Shown one piece after another: positions 8,349-16,014 of a DNA stretch of 64,000 nt. The notes beneath the pieces are model-generated. The model saw only the letters and a program-made list of their open reading frames with translations, was not told the DNA's origin and did no database searches. The translations under genes were made by a program, and so were the position numbers. Every line of letters starts with the position of its first letter. Position 1 is the first letter of the stretch. The DNA is from Streptomyces sp. 840.1 (GTDB lineage Bacteria; Actinomycetota; Actinomycetes; Streptomycetales; Streptomycetaceae), in the NCBI RefSeq assembly GCF_003751445.1, contig NZ_RJUU01000001.1, forward strand, positions 4,655,001 to 4,719,000, given 5' to 3'.

Positions 8349-10166
8349 TCAGAACACCGGCGTACCGTCCCGCGTCAGCCGCCAGTCCACCGAAGCGAAC
8401 TGCGCACCGTCCACCGAACCCTTCGCCTGCACCCACGCGATGATCGTGTTCCGGATCTCCTCCGAATTGGCCCACAACTGCTTCGCGGCCGGCACATGCG
8501 GGAAGTTGCCCCCACCACTGGCCCGGTAGTTGTTCACCGCCAGCACGAACTGCGCCGCCGGATCAATCGCCTTGCCCTCGAACGAGAGACCGACAATCCG
8601 CGAACCGTTCGGCTTCGCGATGTCGATGTCATACGTCAGACCCGACACCGCGTCATAGTTGTAATCCGGAGTGTTGTCCGCGTTCGTCAGCTTCGCCGTG
8701 TCCACCGGAGCACCGGCCGCCGTCTGCACGTAGTACCGCGCCGAGAACTCCAGATAGTCCTTGATCTGCGCACCCGTCACCAACCGCGCCTCAAGCGTGT
8801 TCTCGAACGGATACAGACCCGCCGCGTCCTTGATCGTCACATCACCGGCCGGGATCTGCGCCGTACGCGAGAAGCACGACGCCTGCGACAGCACCGGAAG
8901 CGCCGCGTACTCGCCACCCGCCAGCGCCGCCTTCACCGTCTCCGCCTGCACCACATTGATCAGGTCGATGATCGGCTCGTCCTTCCACGCCGCCTCCGCC
9001 GTGGTCATCGCCGCCGTCGACGTACCGATCACCTGGTTGACGTACGCCACAACCTTCTTGTGCTCGTCCGCCAGCAGCCGCGTGATCCGCCGGTCCTCCA
9101 CCGCCGTGTTGGAGTTCAGCACCTGCGAACCGGCCTTCTCGACCACCCAGCGACCCTTCTCCCACACCAGGTCGAAGTCGAACAGCGTCAGCCGCTGCCC
9201 CCACTTCAGCGGCTCCGAAAGAACGACCTTCTTGCCGGTCTCCTTGTTCTCCACGAAGTACTCGGGGATCTCCAGATGCGCGTGGCCCACCAGGATCGCG
9301 TCGATCCCCGGCACCTGCTCCGCCACCAGACCCGCCGCGTTCTCCACGTACGGAATCTGATCCCCGTACGACGACGTCCCGCTGTTCCCCGAGTGCGCCG
9401 ACACGATCACCACATCCGCACCCATCGACCGAAGCCGCGGCACGAACTTCGCCGCCTGCTCCTCAAGACCCGGGAACACCATCTTGCCGCCGACGTTCAC
9501 CTTGTCCCAGATCGCGATACCCGGATTCGTCAGCCCCAGGATCGCCACCTTCACATCCCGGCCGTGCGGCGTCCGCAGCTTCTTGATCACATACGGCGCG
9601 AACGCCGGCTTCAGCGTCTTCGCGTCCAGCGCGTTCGCACCCAGCAGCGGGAAATCACACTGCTCCTCGAACTTGCGCAGCACCGGAATCCCGTAGTTGA
9701 ACTCGTGGTTGCCCAGCGCCGCCGCGTCGTAGCCGATCACGTTCATCGCCTGCGCCATCGGATGCACCGGACCGCGCTTGGCCGTGATCGGATCGATCTT
9801 CGCGTAGTAGTACGACAGCTGCGTCCCCTGGATCGTGTCACCCGCATCGATCATCAGGGTGTTGTGGCGGCCCTTCTCCCGGCGCACCTGCTCCACCAGC
9901 GTCGAGATCTTCGCCAGACCGACGTCGTTGTGATCCTTGTCGTCGAACTCCTTGTCCGTGAAGTAGTCCCAGTTGAAGACATTGCCGTGCAGATCCGTCG
10001 TACCCATCACGGTGAACGAGTACCGCTTCTGCGGACGCCCGTGGTCGTGCCCGTGCCCATGCCCGCGACCGTGTGCCCCGGCCGGAACCGCGGCACCGCC
10101 CACGATCGCGGCACCGGCGCCGGCCGCGGCCGACGTACCCAGGAACGTCCTTCGGTTCAGCGGCAT
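8349..10166 (-). CDS. Secreted 5'-nucleotidase / 2',3'-cyclic phosphodiesterase-like metallophosphatase
   Basis: The product is 605 residues. It begins with a Tat-type signal (LNRRTFLGTSAAAG) and a His/Gly-rich stretch after the cleavage region. The calcineurin-like metallophosphoesterase domain follows, with metal ligands in TTDLHGN, DAGDTIQG, LGNHEFNYG, SAHSG and GHAHLEIP; the 5'-nucleotidase C-terminal domain has the substrate motif NNYRASGGGNFP. It would act outside the membrane to release phosphate or nucleosides from nucleotides. ATG at 10166 is preceded by GGGAG at 5 bases; a GTG at 10178 adds four residues. A pair of 15-bp direct repeats upstream may control it. It converges with the N-monooxygenase gene. 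Confidence 0.9.
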   Translation of the reverse strand: MPLNRRTFLGTSAAAGAGAAIVGGAAVPAGAHGRGHGHGHDHGRPQKRYSFTVMGTTDLHGNVFNWDYFTDKEFDDKDHNDVGLAKISTLVEQVRREKGRHNTLMIDAGDTIQGTQLSYYYAKIDPITAKRGPVHPMAQAMNVIGYDAAALGNHEFNYGIPVLRKFEEQCDFPLLGANALDAKTLKPAFAPYVIKKLRTPHGRDVKVAILGLTNPGIAIWDKVNVGGKMVFPGLEEQAAKFVPRLRSMGADVVIVSAHSGNSGTSSYGDQIPYVENAAGLVAEQVPGIDAILVGHAHLEIPEYFVENKETGKKVVLSEPLKWGQRLTLFDFDLVWEKGRWVVEKAGSQVLNSNTAVEDRRITRLLADEHKKVVAYVNQVIGTSTAAMTTAEAAWKDEPIIDLINVVQAETVKAALAGGEYAALPVLSQASCFSRTAQIPAGDVTIKDAAGLYPFENTLEARLVTGAQIKDYLEFSARYYVQTAAGAPVDTAKLTNADNTPDYNYDAVSGLTYDIDIAKPNGSRIVGLSFEGKAIDPAAQFVLAVNNYRASGGGNFPHVPAAKQLWANSEEIRNTIIAWVQAKGSVDGAQFASVDWRLTRDGTPVF

Positions 10167-10212
10167 CTCGTCTCCCACATCTCAGTTCTGTCCGTACTCG
10201 GTGCTCTCGTGC

Positions 10213-10257
10213 ACAACGCGCGTAGATCCCGCACACGCGCGGACAACGCGCGTAGAT
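10213..10257 (-). promoter_or_regulatory. Two 15-bp direct repeats upstream of the 5'-nucleotidase
   Basis: The sequence ACAACGCGCGTAGAT occurs at 10213-10227 and again at 10243-10257, exactly 30 bp apart (about three helical turns, same DNA face). Each copy contains the palindrome ACGCGCGT. The pair lies 47-91 bases upstream of the nucleotidase start, so it is probably a binding site for a regulator that I cannot name. Confidence 0.5.
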
Positions 10258-10346
10258 AATCACCCACGCACCGCACCCGGCAACACCCCTCGCAGGTTTC
10301 GTTTCGATGACCACCAGCTGTCGTACCCGAGTGCGAGAGTGGGCCC

Positions 10347-11045
10347 ATGACCGACACCCCGTACTCCTACGGCACCCCCGACCACCCCCGCCTCGCCGTC
10401 CGAGGCGAAGCCCGCCTCGAATTCGACCCCGAGACCGCGCGCGTCGGCATCACCGTCAGCGCCCGCGGCCGCGACCGCCGCGCCGCCCTCGACGACCTCA
10501 CCCAGCGCAACACCACCGTCCTCGAACTCGCCCGCACCTACGGGCCGGCCGTCGAGAAACTCGAAACCGGCGCCTTCTCCATCACCCCCGAACTCACCCA
10601 ACGCGGCCGCGACGAGAAGATCCGCGCCTACCACGGACGCGTGCACATCACGGCCGTACTCAATGACTTCACCGCACTCGGTGAATTCACCACCCGCATC
10701 GCGGACCTCGACATGACCCGCATCGACGGCCCCTGGTGGAACCTGCGCCCCGACTCGCCCGCCCACGGCGAAGCCCGCCGCCAAGCCGTACGCGAAGCCG
10801 TCAAGCGCGCCCGCGAGTACGCCGACGCCGTCGGCGCCGGACTCGCGGCCCTCGTCGAACTCGCCGACCTCGGCGCCGAGAACACCGCCCCACCCATGCC
10901 GGCCGCTCCCGGCGGTTACGGCTTCACCCGCGGATACGGCGGCGCCCCCGCCGAAGCCGCCCCCGCACTCGACCTCGAACCACAACGCCAGACGGTCTAC
11001 GCACAGGTGAACGCCCGCTTCATCATGACCCCGCCGAACCTCTGA
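10347..11045 (+). CDS. SIMPL domain protein (DUF541 / BP26-like)
   Basis: The product is 232 residues and matches the SIMPL/DUF541 fold: an N-terminal VRGEARLEFDPETARVGITVSARG strand pattern, a central LETGAFSITPELTQ segment and a C-terminal ARREAVRRA-type helix. Streptomyces members usually lack a signal peptide, as here, and their function is not established; relatives in other bacteria are periplasmic stress-related oligomers. The start is the ATG at 10347. It stands alone between the divergent nucleotidase and pyk. Confidence 0.8.
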   Translation: MTDTPYSYGTPDHPRLAVRGEARLEFDPETARVGITVSARGRDRRAALDDLTQRNTTVLELARTYGPAVEKLETGAFSITPELTQRGRDEKIRAYHGRVHITAVLNDFTALGEFTTRIADLDMTRIDGPWWNLRPDSPAHGEARRQAVREAVKRAREYADAVGAGLAALVELADLGAENTAPPMPAAPGGYGFTRGYGGAPAEAAPALDLEPQRQTVYAQVNARFIMTPPNL

Positions 11046-11170
11046 CCGGAATGCTCATCCGAGCACCCCGCCGCACAATTCAACACTTGTCAAAAGGCCT
11101 TCACCCAAAGGATGTTGGGCAGTCATCCGGAGCCAATTCACTACCCGTAGGTAAGGTCTAGGCTCAAACC

Positions 11171-12604
11171 ATGCGCCGAGCAAAAATCGTTTGCACCCTA
11201 GGACCCGCCACCGACACATATGACCAGATCAAGGCCCTGGTCGCTGCGGGAATGGACATCGCCCGTCTCAACCTCAGCCACGGCACCTACGCCGAACACG
11301 AAGAGCGATACCACCGAGTACGCAAAGCATCCGACGAAGCCGGACGCAGCGTCGGAATCCTCGCGGACCTTCAAGGCCCGAAGATCCGCCTGGGACGCTT
11401 CCGTGAAGGCCCCGTACTCCTTGAACGCGGCGACGACTTCACCATCACCGTCGAGCCCATGGAGGGCGACCGCCACACCTGCGGCACCACCTACGACGGC
11501 CTCAACACCGACGTCGCTCCCGGCGAGCGCATCCTCATCGACGACGGCCGGGTCACCCTCGAAGTGACCGCCGTCGACGGCCCCCGCGTCCACACCACCG
11601 TCATCGAAGGAGGCATGGTCTCCGACCACAAGGGACTCAACCTCCCCGGAGTCGCCGTCTCCGTCCCCGCCCTCTCCGAGAAGGACATCGACGACCTCCG
11701 CTGGGCCCTGCGCACCGGCGCGGACATCATCGCCCTCTCCTTCGTGCGCAGCGGACGCGACATCGAACCCGTCCACCGCATCATGGACGAGGAAGGCCGG
11801 CGCCTGCCCGTCATCGCCAAGGTCGAGAAGCCCCAGGCCGTCGAGAACATCGACGACATCGTCGCCGCCTTCGACGGCATCATGGTCGCCCGCGGCGACC
11901 TCGGCGTCGAAATGCCGCTGGAGCAGGTGCCGATCGTCCAGAAGCGCGCGATCAAGCTCGCCAAGCGCAACGCCAAGCCGGTCATCGTCGCCACCCAGAT
12001 GCTCGACTCGATGATCGACAACTCCCGCCCCACCCGCGCCGAGGCCTCCGACGTCGCCAACGCCGTCATCGACGGCACGGACGCCGTCATGCTCTCCGGC
12101 GAGACCAGCGTCGGCAAATACCCCATCGAGACGGTCCGCACGATGTCCCGCATCGTCGAAGCCGCCGAGGAGGACATTCTCGCCAAGGGCCTCCCGCCGC
12201 TCACCGACCGCAACAAGCCCCGCACCCAGGGCGGCGCGGTCGCCCGCGCGGCGGCGGAGATGGGTGACTTCCTCGGCGCGAAGTTCCTGGTGGCCTTCAC
12301 CCAGAGCGGCGACACGGTCAAGCGCCTCTCCCGCTACCGCTCGCCCATCCCGCTCCTGGCCTTCACCCCGGACCCGGCCACCCGCTCCCAGCTGAACCTG
12401 ACGTGGGGCGTGGAGACGTTCCTGGGCCCGCACGTGGAGTCGACGGACGCGATGGTCGCCCAGGTCGACGAGGAGCTGCTGAAGATCGGCCGCTGCCGGA
12501 AGGGCGACGTCGTGGTCATCACGGCCGGCTCGCCGCCCGGAGTCGCGGGCTCGACGAACCTGGTGCGGGTGCACCACATCGGCGAGGACGACAGCCCGAA
12601 GTAG
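11171..12604 (+). CDS. pyk: Pyruvate kinase
   Basis: The product is 477 residues, full length for the family. It converts phosphoenolpyruvate and ADP to pyruvate and ATP in glycolysis. Key motifs: MRRAKIVCTLGPAT at the start, LSHGTYAEHEERY, the metal and substrate site KVEKPQAVENIDDI, VARGDLGVEMPLEQVP, and MLDSMI. The C-terminal domain, the usual allosteric region, is complete. The 125-bp upstream region has a possible promoter (TTCACT at 11137, 16 bp, TAGGCT at 11159) which would give a near-leaderless message. Its stop is only 9 bp from the stop of the converging LAGLIDADG gene. Confidence 0.97.
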   Translation: MRRAKIVCTLGPATDTYDQIKALVAAGMDIARLNLSHGTYAEHEERYHRVRKASDEAGRSVGILADLQGPKIRLGRFREGPVLLERGDDFTITVEPMEGDRHTCGTTYDGLNTDVAPGERILIDDGRVTLEVTAVDGPRVHTTVIEGGMVSDHKGLNLPGVAVSVPALSEKDIDDLRWALRTGADIIALSFVRSGRDIEPVHRIMDEEGRRLPVIAKVEKPQAVENIDDIVAAFDGIMVARGDLGVEMPLEQVPIVQKRAIKLAKRNAKPVIVATQMLDSMIDNSRPTRAEASDVANAVIDGTDAVMLSGETSVGKYPIETVRTMSRIVEAAEEDILAKGLPPLTDRNKPRTQGGAVARAAAEMGDFLGAKFLVAFTQSGDTVKRLSRYRSPIPLLAFTPDPATRSQLNLTWGVETFLGPHVESTDAMVAQVDEELLKIGRCRKGDVVVITAGSPPGVAGSTNLVRVHHIGEDDSPK

Positions 12605-12613
12605 CGGGCTCGC

Positions 12614-13378
12614 TCAGTATTTCGGCCCGACGTGAGCGTCCATGAGGGCGACGGACGCCCGTCGGGCTACGGAGATGTTTTTCCTGTTGGCGTGCTTCCA
12701 TTCGACCCCGACCTGGTCGAGCGTGCTGGTGAAGAGGCCCAGAATGTCGGCGGACAGGTTGGTGAAGAAGTAGCGGGGGTACTCGTAGCGTCGTTGAACG
12801 CCGCCGACGAGGCGTGTGGTCCAGTTGGTGATTCGGCAGCCGTCCGAGTGGATGAGGCCTCGGATGAAGTCCCACGGGTGTTCATCCACGATGTCCTGCT
12901 GCCAGGCGGCGAGAGCGATTCTGCGATCGTGCTTCTTGCCGGCGCCGTGCTGGGGAAACAGGCAAGGCCAGTGCTTGCTGGAGCATGTGACGTACTGACA
13001 TCCCGGACTCGACACGAGACAGACTTTGTTGGCCGGTCGCGCGATCTGTACGGCTTCGACGCAGGCTTGGATGAGGCCTGGCCAGGCGTCTGCGCATGCG
13101 ATGCGCAGGCTGTACACGCCTCGTTTGGTCGCGCTGATACAGCCGTCGCCGAGGTAGAGGCCGAGCAGGTACGAATATGCGGCTGGGGCGTCGGGAGATC
13201 TGGGCGTATCGCCGCATCGAGGGCATTCGCGGCCGCGGTCGTATCCAAGCGGTTCTATTCGTGCGAGCCAGGAACGGATGGCAGCTCGGGAAATGCCGGT
13301 CTGCTTGCTTACGGAGTTCTGACTGAAGCCCTGATCGAGGAGAGCCAGCGCCTGCTTACGTGAGTCGAGGTCGTACAC
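12614..13378 (-). CDS. Free-standing HTH - LAGLIDADG homing-endonuclease-like protein
   Basis: The product is 254 residues. Residues about 5-42 form a helix-turn-helix of the resolvase/IS630 type (ALALLDQGFSQNSVSKQTGISRAAIRSWL), followed by one CxxC pair (CPRCG). Two LAGLIDADG helices are seen: YLLGLYLGDGCI near residue 70 and DFIRGLIHSDGCRI near residue 168. Both keep their acidic residue, so it may be a catalytically competent monomeric endonuclease or a DNA-binding derivative. GTG at 13378 is the only usable start; the frame is open back to a stop near 13440. It lies on the same strand as, and 110 bases downstream of, an atypical tRNA. Codon use is less GC-biased than in its neighbours, which hints at acquisition. 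Confidence 0.8.
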   Translation of the reverse strand: MYDLDSRKQALALLDQGFSQNSVSKQTGISRAAIRSWLARIEPLGYDRGRECPRCGDTPRSPDAPAAYSYLLGLYLGDGCISATKRGVYSLRIACADAWPGLIQACVEAVQIARPANKVCLVSSPGCQYVTCSSKHWPCLFPQHGAGKKHDRRIALAAWQQDIVDEHPWDFIRGLIHSDGCRITNWTTRLVGGVQRRYEYPRYFFTNLSADILGLFTSTLDQVGVEWKHANRKNISVARRASVALMDAHVGPKY

Positions 13379-13487
13379 GTGGCCGAGCTTGAAGGGTTCT
13401 TTGCGCTCAAGGGGAGGAATGGCGCTGCAGTTACACGATCACGTGAATCCACGCCATTTATGTGCGGCCTTGGAATCCAAGGAAAAG

Positions 13488-13562
13488 TGCCCCAGGTGGG
13501 ATTCGAACCCACACTGTCCGCTGTTTGAGAGCGGCCTCTCTAACCAGTTGGAGTACTGGGGC
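13488..13562 (-). tRNA. tRNA with CAA (Leu) anticodon and a short variable arm
   Basis: A 75-nt cloverleaf is readable. The 7-bp acceptor is GCCCCAG/CTGGGGC, the D-loop contains GG, the anticodon stem is CCGCT/AGCGG with loop CTCAAAC, and the T-arm is GTGGG-TTCGAAT-CCCAC with discriminator A. CCA is not encoded. The anticodon CAA reads UUG (Leu). The variable arm is only 5 nt (ACAGT), whereas bacterial tRNA-Leu normally has a long stem-forming arm. The D-stem has only three pairs with a C-A mismatch at the fourth. Confidence 0.85.
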
Positions 13563-13660
13563 CTTAGAAAAGAAGGGTATCCCCTGCCCTGCGTAGTGCC
13601 ACCATATCGTAGCTAGGTAGGCTCGTGGGAGCTGTACCTGCCCTGGAACAAGGAGCCCCC

Positions 13661-14311
13661 GTGACCACCCCCGAGTCGCCCCAGCCCGTCGCCGACGACG
13701 ACAAGTCGCACGTCCCGCCGCTGACGACCCGCGTCGTCATCGCCGAGGACGAGGCGCTCATCCGCCTGGACCTCAAAGAGATGCTGGAGGAAGAGGGGTA
13801 CTCGGTCGTCGGTGAGGCCGGGGACGGGCAGCAGGCTGTCGAGCTCGCCCGGGAGCACAAGCCCGACCTGGTCATCCTCGATGTGAAGATGCCGGTCCTC
13901 GACGGGATCTCGGCGGCCGAGAAGATCGCCGAGGAGTCCATCGCGCCGGTCCTGATGCTCACCGCGTTCTCGCAGCGCGACCTCGTGGAGCGGGCCCGGG
14001 ACGCCGGGGCGATGGCGTACCTGGTGAAGCCGTTCAGCAAGAGCGACGTGGTGCCGGCCATCGAGATGGCGGTGTCGCGGTTCGCGGAGCTGAAGGCGCT
14101 GGAGGGCGAGGTCGCGGACCTGTCGCAGCGGCTGGAGACCCGGAAGCTGGTGGACCGGGCGAAGAGCATCCTGCAGACGGACTACGGGCTGTCCGAGCCC
14201 GCCGCGTTCCGCTGGATCCAGAAGACGTCGATGGACCGGCGGCTGTCGATGCAGCAGCTCGCCGAGGCGTTGATCGAGGACGCCGAGGAGAAGAAGAAGG
14301 CCGCGGAGTAG
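13661..14311 (+). CDS. pdtaR: ANTAR-domain response regulator, PdtaR-like
   Basis: The product is 216 residues. The receiver domain (about residues 25-140) has the acidic pocket in VVIAEDEALIRLDL, phospho-acceptor D74 in VILDVKMP, and the Thr/Lys switch residues in LMLTAF and YLVKPFSK. The C-terminal ANTAR RNA-binding domain (about 150-205) shows ETRKLVDRAKSILQ and SEPAAFRWIQKTSMDRR. Such proteins bind paired hairpins in nascent mRNA and prevent termination when phosphorylated. GTG at 13661 has AAGGAG 5 bases upstream; the longer 13625 start does not. The symbol is by similarity to the mycobacterial regulator. No kinase gene is adjacent. Confidence 0.9.
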   Translation: MTTPESPQPVADDDKSHVPPLTTRVVIAEDEALIRLDLKEMLEEEGYSVVGEAGDGQQAVELAREHKPDLVILDVKMPVLDGISAAEKIAEESIAPVLMLTAFSQRDLVERARDAGAMAYLVKPFSKSDVVPAIEMAVSRFAELKALEGEVADLSQRLETRKLVDRAKSILQTDYGLSEPAAFRWIQKTSMDRRLSMQQLAEALIEDAEEKKKAAE

Positions 14312-14322
14312 CTCCGTACACC

Positions 14323-14378
14323 TACGCAGAAGGCCCGCGCCCCGGACGGCTCAGTCCGGGGCGCGGGCCTTCTGCGTA
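14323..14378. terminator. Bidirectional terminator between pdtaR and livF
   Basis: Arms 14323-14347 and 14354-14378 form a perfect 25-bp stem with a 6-nt loop, placed between two convergent genes. It is the longest uninterrupted stem I found in this window. Confidence 0.85.
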
Positions 14379-14383
14379 CGGGC

Positions 14384-15100
14384 TCAGTCCTCGCCGAGGT
14401 AGGCCTTGCGGACCGACTCGTCGTGGAGGAGGTCCGCGCCGGTGCCGGAGAGGACGATCTTGCCGACCTCCATGACGTGGCCCTGGTCGGCCAGCGAGAG
14501 CGCCGCCTGGGCGTTCTGCTCGACGAGCAGGATGGTGGTGCCCTGGGCCTTGAGCTCGACGATGGTCTCCATGATCTTCTGCATCATGATCGGGGAGAGG
14601 CCCATGGAGGGTTCGTCGAGCATCAGGAGCTTGGGCTGGCACATCAGGGCCCTGCCCATGGCGAGCATCTGCTGCTCGCCGCCCGAGAGGGTGCCGGCGG
14701 CCTGCTTGCGGCGTTCCCCGAGGATGGGGAAGAGGTCGTAGGCGCGCTGGATGTCCTTCTCGATGCCTGCCCTGTCGTTGCGGAGGTAGGCGCCGAGCTG
14801 GAGGTTCTCGGTGATCGTCAGCCGGGGGAAGATGTGGCGGCCCTCGGGGGAGTGGGCGAGGCCCAGGGCGACGATCTTGTGGGCGGGGATGCCCGTCAGC
14901 GGCTTGCCCTCGAACAGGATGCGGCCGCCGAGCGGCTTGAGCAGTCCGGAGAGGGTGCGCAGGGTGGTGGTCTTGCCCGCACCGTTGGTGCCGATCAGGG
15001 TGACGACCTGGCCGGCCTCGACGCTGAAGGAGATGCCCTTGACGGCTTCGATCTTGCCGTAGGCGACGCGGAGGTCCTCGACCTCTAGCAGTGCGGTCAT
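14384..15100 (-). CDS. livF: Branched-chain amino acid ABC transporter ATP-binding protein LivF
   Basis: The product is 238 residues. Walker A is GTNGAGKTT (about residue 38), the ABC signature is LSGGEQQMLAMGRAL and Walker B is LLMLDEPSMGLSP. It provides one of the two ATPase subunits powering leucine/isoleucine/valine import. Its ATG overlaps the livG stop (15097-15100), so the two are translationally coupled. It is the last gene of the livK-H-M-G-F operon, which ends at the 25-bp hairpin. Confidence 0.95.
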   Translation of the reverse strand: MTALLEVEDLRVAYGKIEAVKGISFSVEAGQVVTLIGTNGAGKTTTLRTLSGLLKPLGGRILFEGKPLTGIPAHKIVALGLAHSPEGRHIFPRLTITENLQLGAYLRNDRAGIEKDIQRAYDLFPILGERRKQAAGTLSGGEQQMLAMGRALMCQPKLLMLDEPSMGLSPIMMQKIMETIVELKAQGTTILLVEQNAQAALSLADQGHVMEVGKIVLSGTGADLLHDESVRKAYLGED

Positions 15101-16014
15101 CGGGTGTCCTCCTCCTCGGTGCTGGTGGTGTCGGTGGTGGGTGCGGTGGTGGCCGCGGGTGTCTTGGTGGCCACTGCCTCGGCGGCTTCGACCTCGGCGA
15201 GCTCTTCGGCGCCGGGGGCGCCTTCGAAGGGGGTGCCGAGATAGGCGGCGACGACGCGTTCGTCGCTCTGGACGACGTCGGAGGTGCCCTCGACGAGCTT
15301 TTCGCCCTGGACGAGGACGGTGACGCGGTCGCAGAGGTTGAAGATGAAGCGCATGTCGTGCTCGATGACGAGTACGGCGATGCCCTGGTCGCGGATGGCG
15401 AAGATGAGCTCTTCGGTGACGCGGGTTTCCTGCGGGTTCATGCCGGCGGTGGGCTCGTCCAGGAGGAGGAGTCCGGGGTCGCTGGCGAGTGCGCGGGCGA
15501 TTTCCAGCTTGCGCTGGTCCCCGTAGGGGAGGTTGCGCGCGAGGTGGTCGGCCTTGTCCTGGAGGCCGATGAACTCCAGGAGTTCCATGGCCCGTTCCCG
15601 GCTGGCGTTCTCGGCCCTGGTGAATCCGGGGAGGCGCAGGAGGGCGGACCAGAGGCCTTCCTTGGTCCTGGTGTGGCGTCCGACGAGGACGTTCTCCAGG
15701 ACGGTCATGTTGGCGAAGAGCCGGATGTTCTGGAAGGTGCGGGCGATGCCTGCCTGGGTGACGAGGTGGGGCTTGGGGGGCAGGACGGTGCCCTTGTAGC
15801 TGACCTTGCCCTCGGTGGGGACGTAGAGGCCGGTGAGGCAGTTGAAGAAGGTGGTCTTCCCGGCGCCGTTGGGGCCGATGAGGCCGACGATCTCGCCCGC
15901 GTTGACGGTGAGGTCGACGTTGTGGACGGCGGTGAGGCCGCCGAACCGCATGGTGACGCCGCTGGCGTCGAGCACGGGGGTGCCGGTGTTCGTGGTGGTG
16001 GTCATGGTGGTCAC
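15097..16014 (-). CDS. livG: Branched-chain amino acid ABC transporter ATP-binding protein LivG
   Basis: The product is 305 residues. Walker A GPNGAGKTT, signature LPYGDQRKLEIARAL and Walker B LLLLDEPTAGMNP are intact; the MNP after Walker B is typical of LivG. A C-terminal tail of about 55 Ala/Thr-rich residues is longer than usual. The GTG start at 16014 overlaps the livM stop (GTGA), and the stop overlaps livF. It pairs with LivF at the LivHM permeases. Confidence 0.95.
   Translation of the reverse strand: MTTMTTTTNTGTPVLDASGVTMRFGGLTAVHNVDLTVNAGEIVGLIGPNGAGKTTFFNCLTGLYVPTEGKVSYKGTVLPPKPHLVTQAGIARTFQNIRLFANMTVLENVLVGRHTRTKEGLWSALLRLPGFTRAENASRERAMELLEFIGLQDKADHLARNLPYGDQRKLEIARALASDPGLLLLDEPTAGMNPQETRVTEELIFAIRDQGIAVLVIEHDMRFIFNLCDRVTVLVQGEKLVEGTSDVVQSDERVVAAYLGTPFEGAPGAEELAEVEAAEAVATKTPAATTAPTTDTTSTEEEDTR

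Noticed and set aside
13389..13616. 75-residue frame across the tRNA
   Set aside because: It runs antisense through the tRNA gene and has no similarity to proteins.
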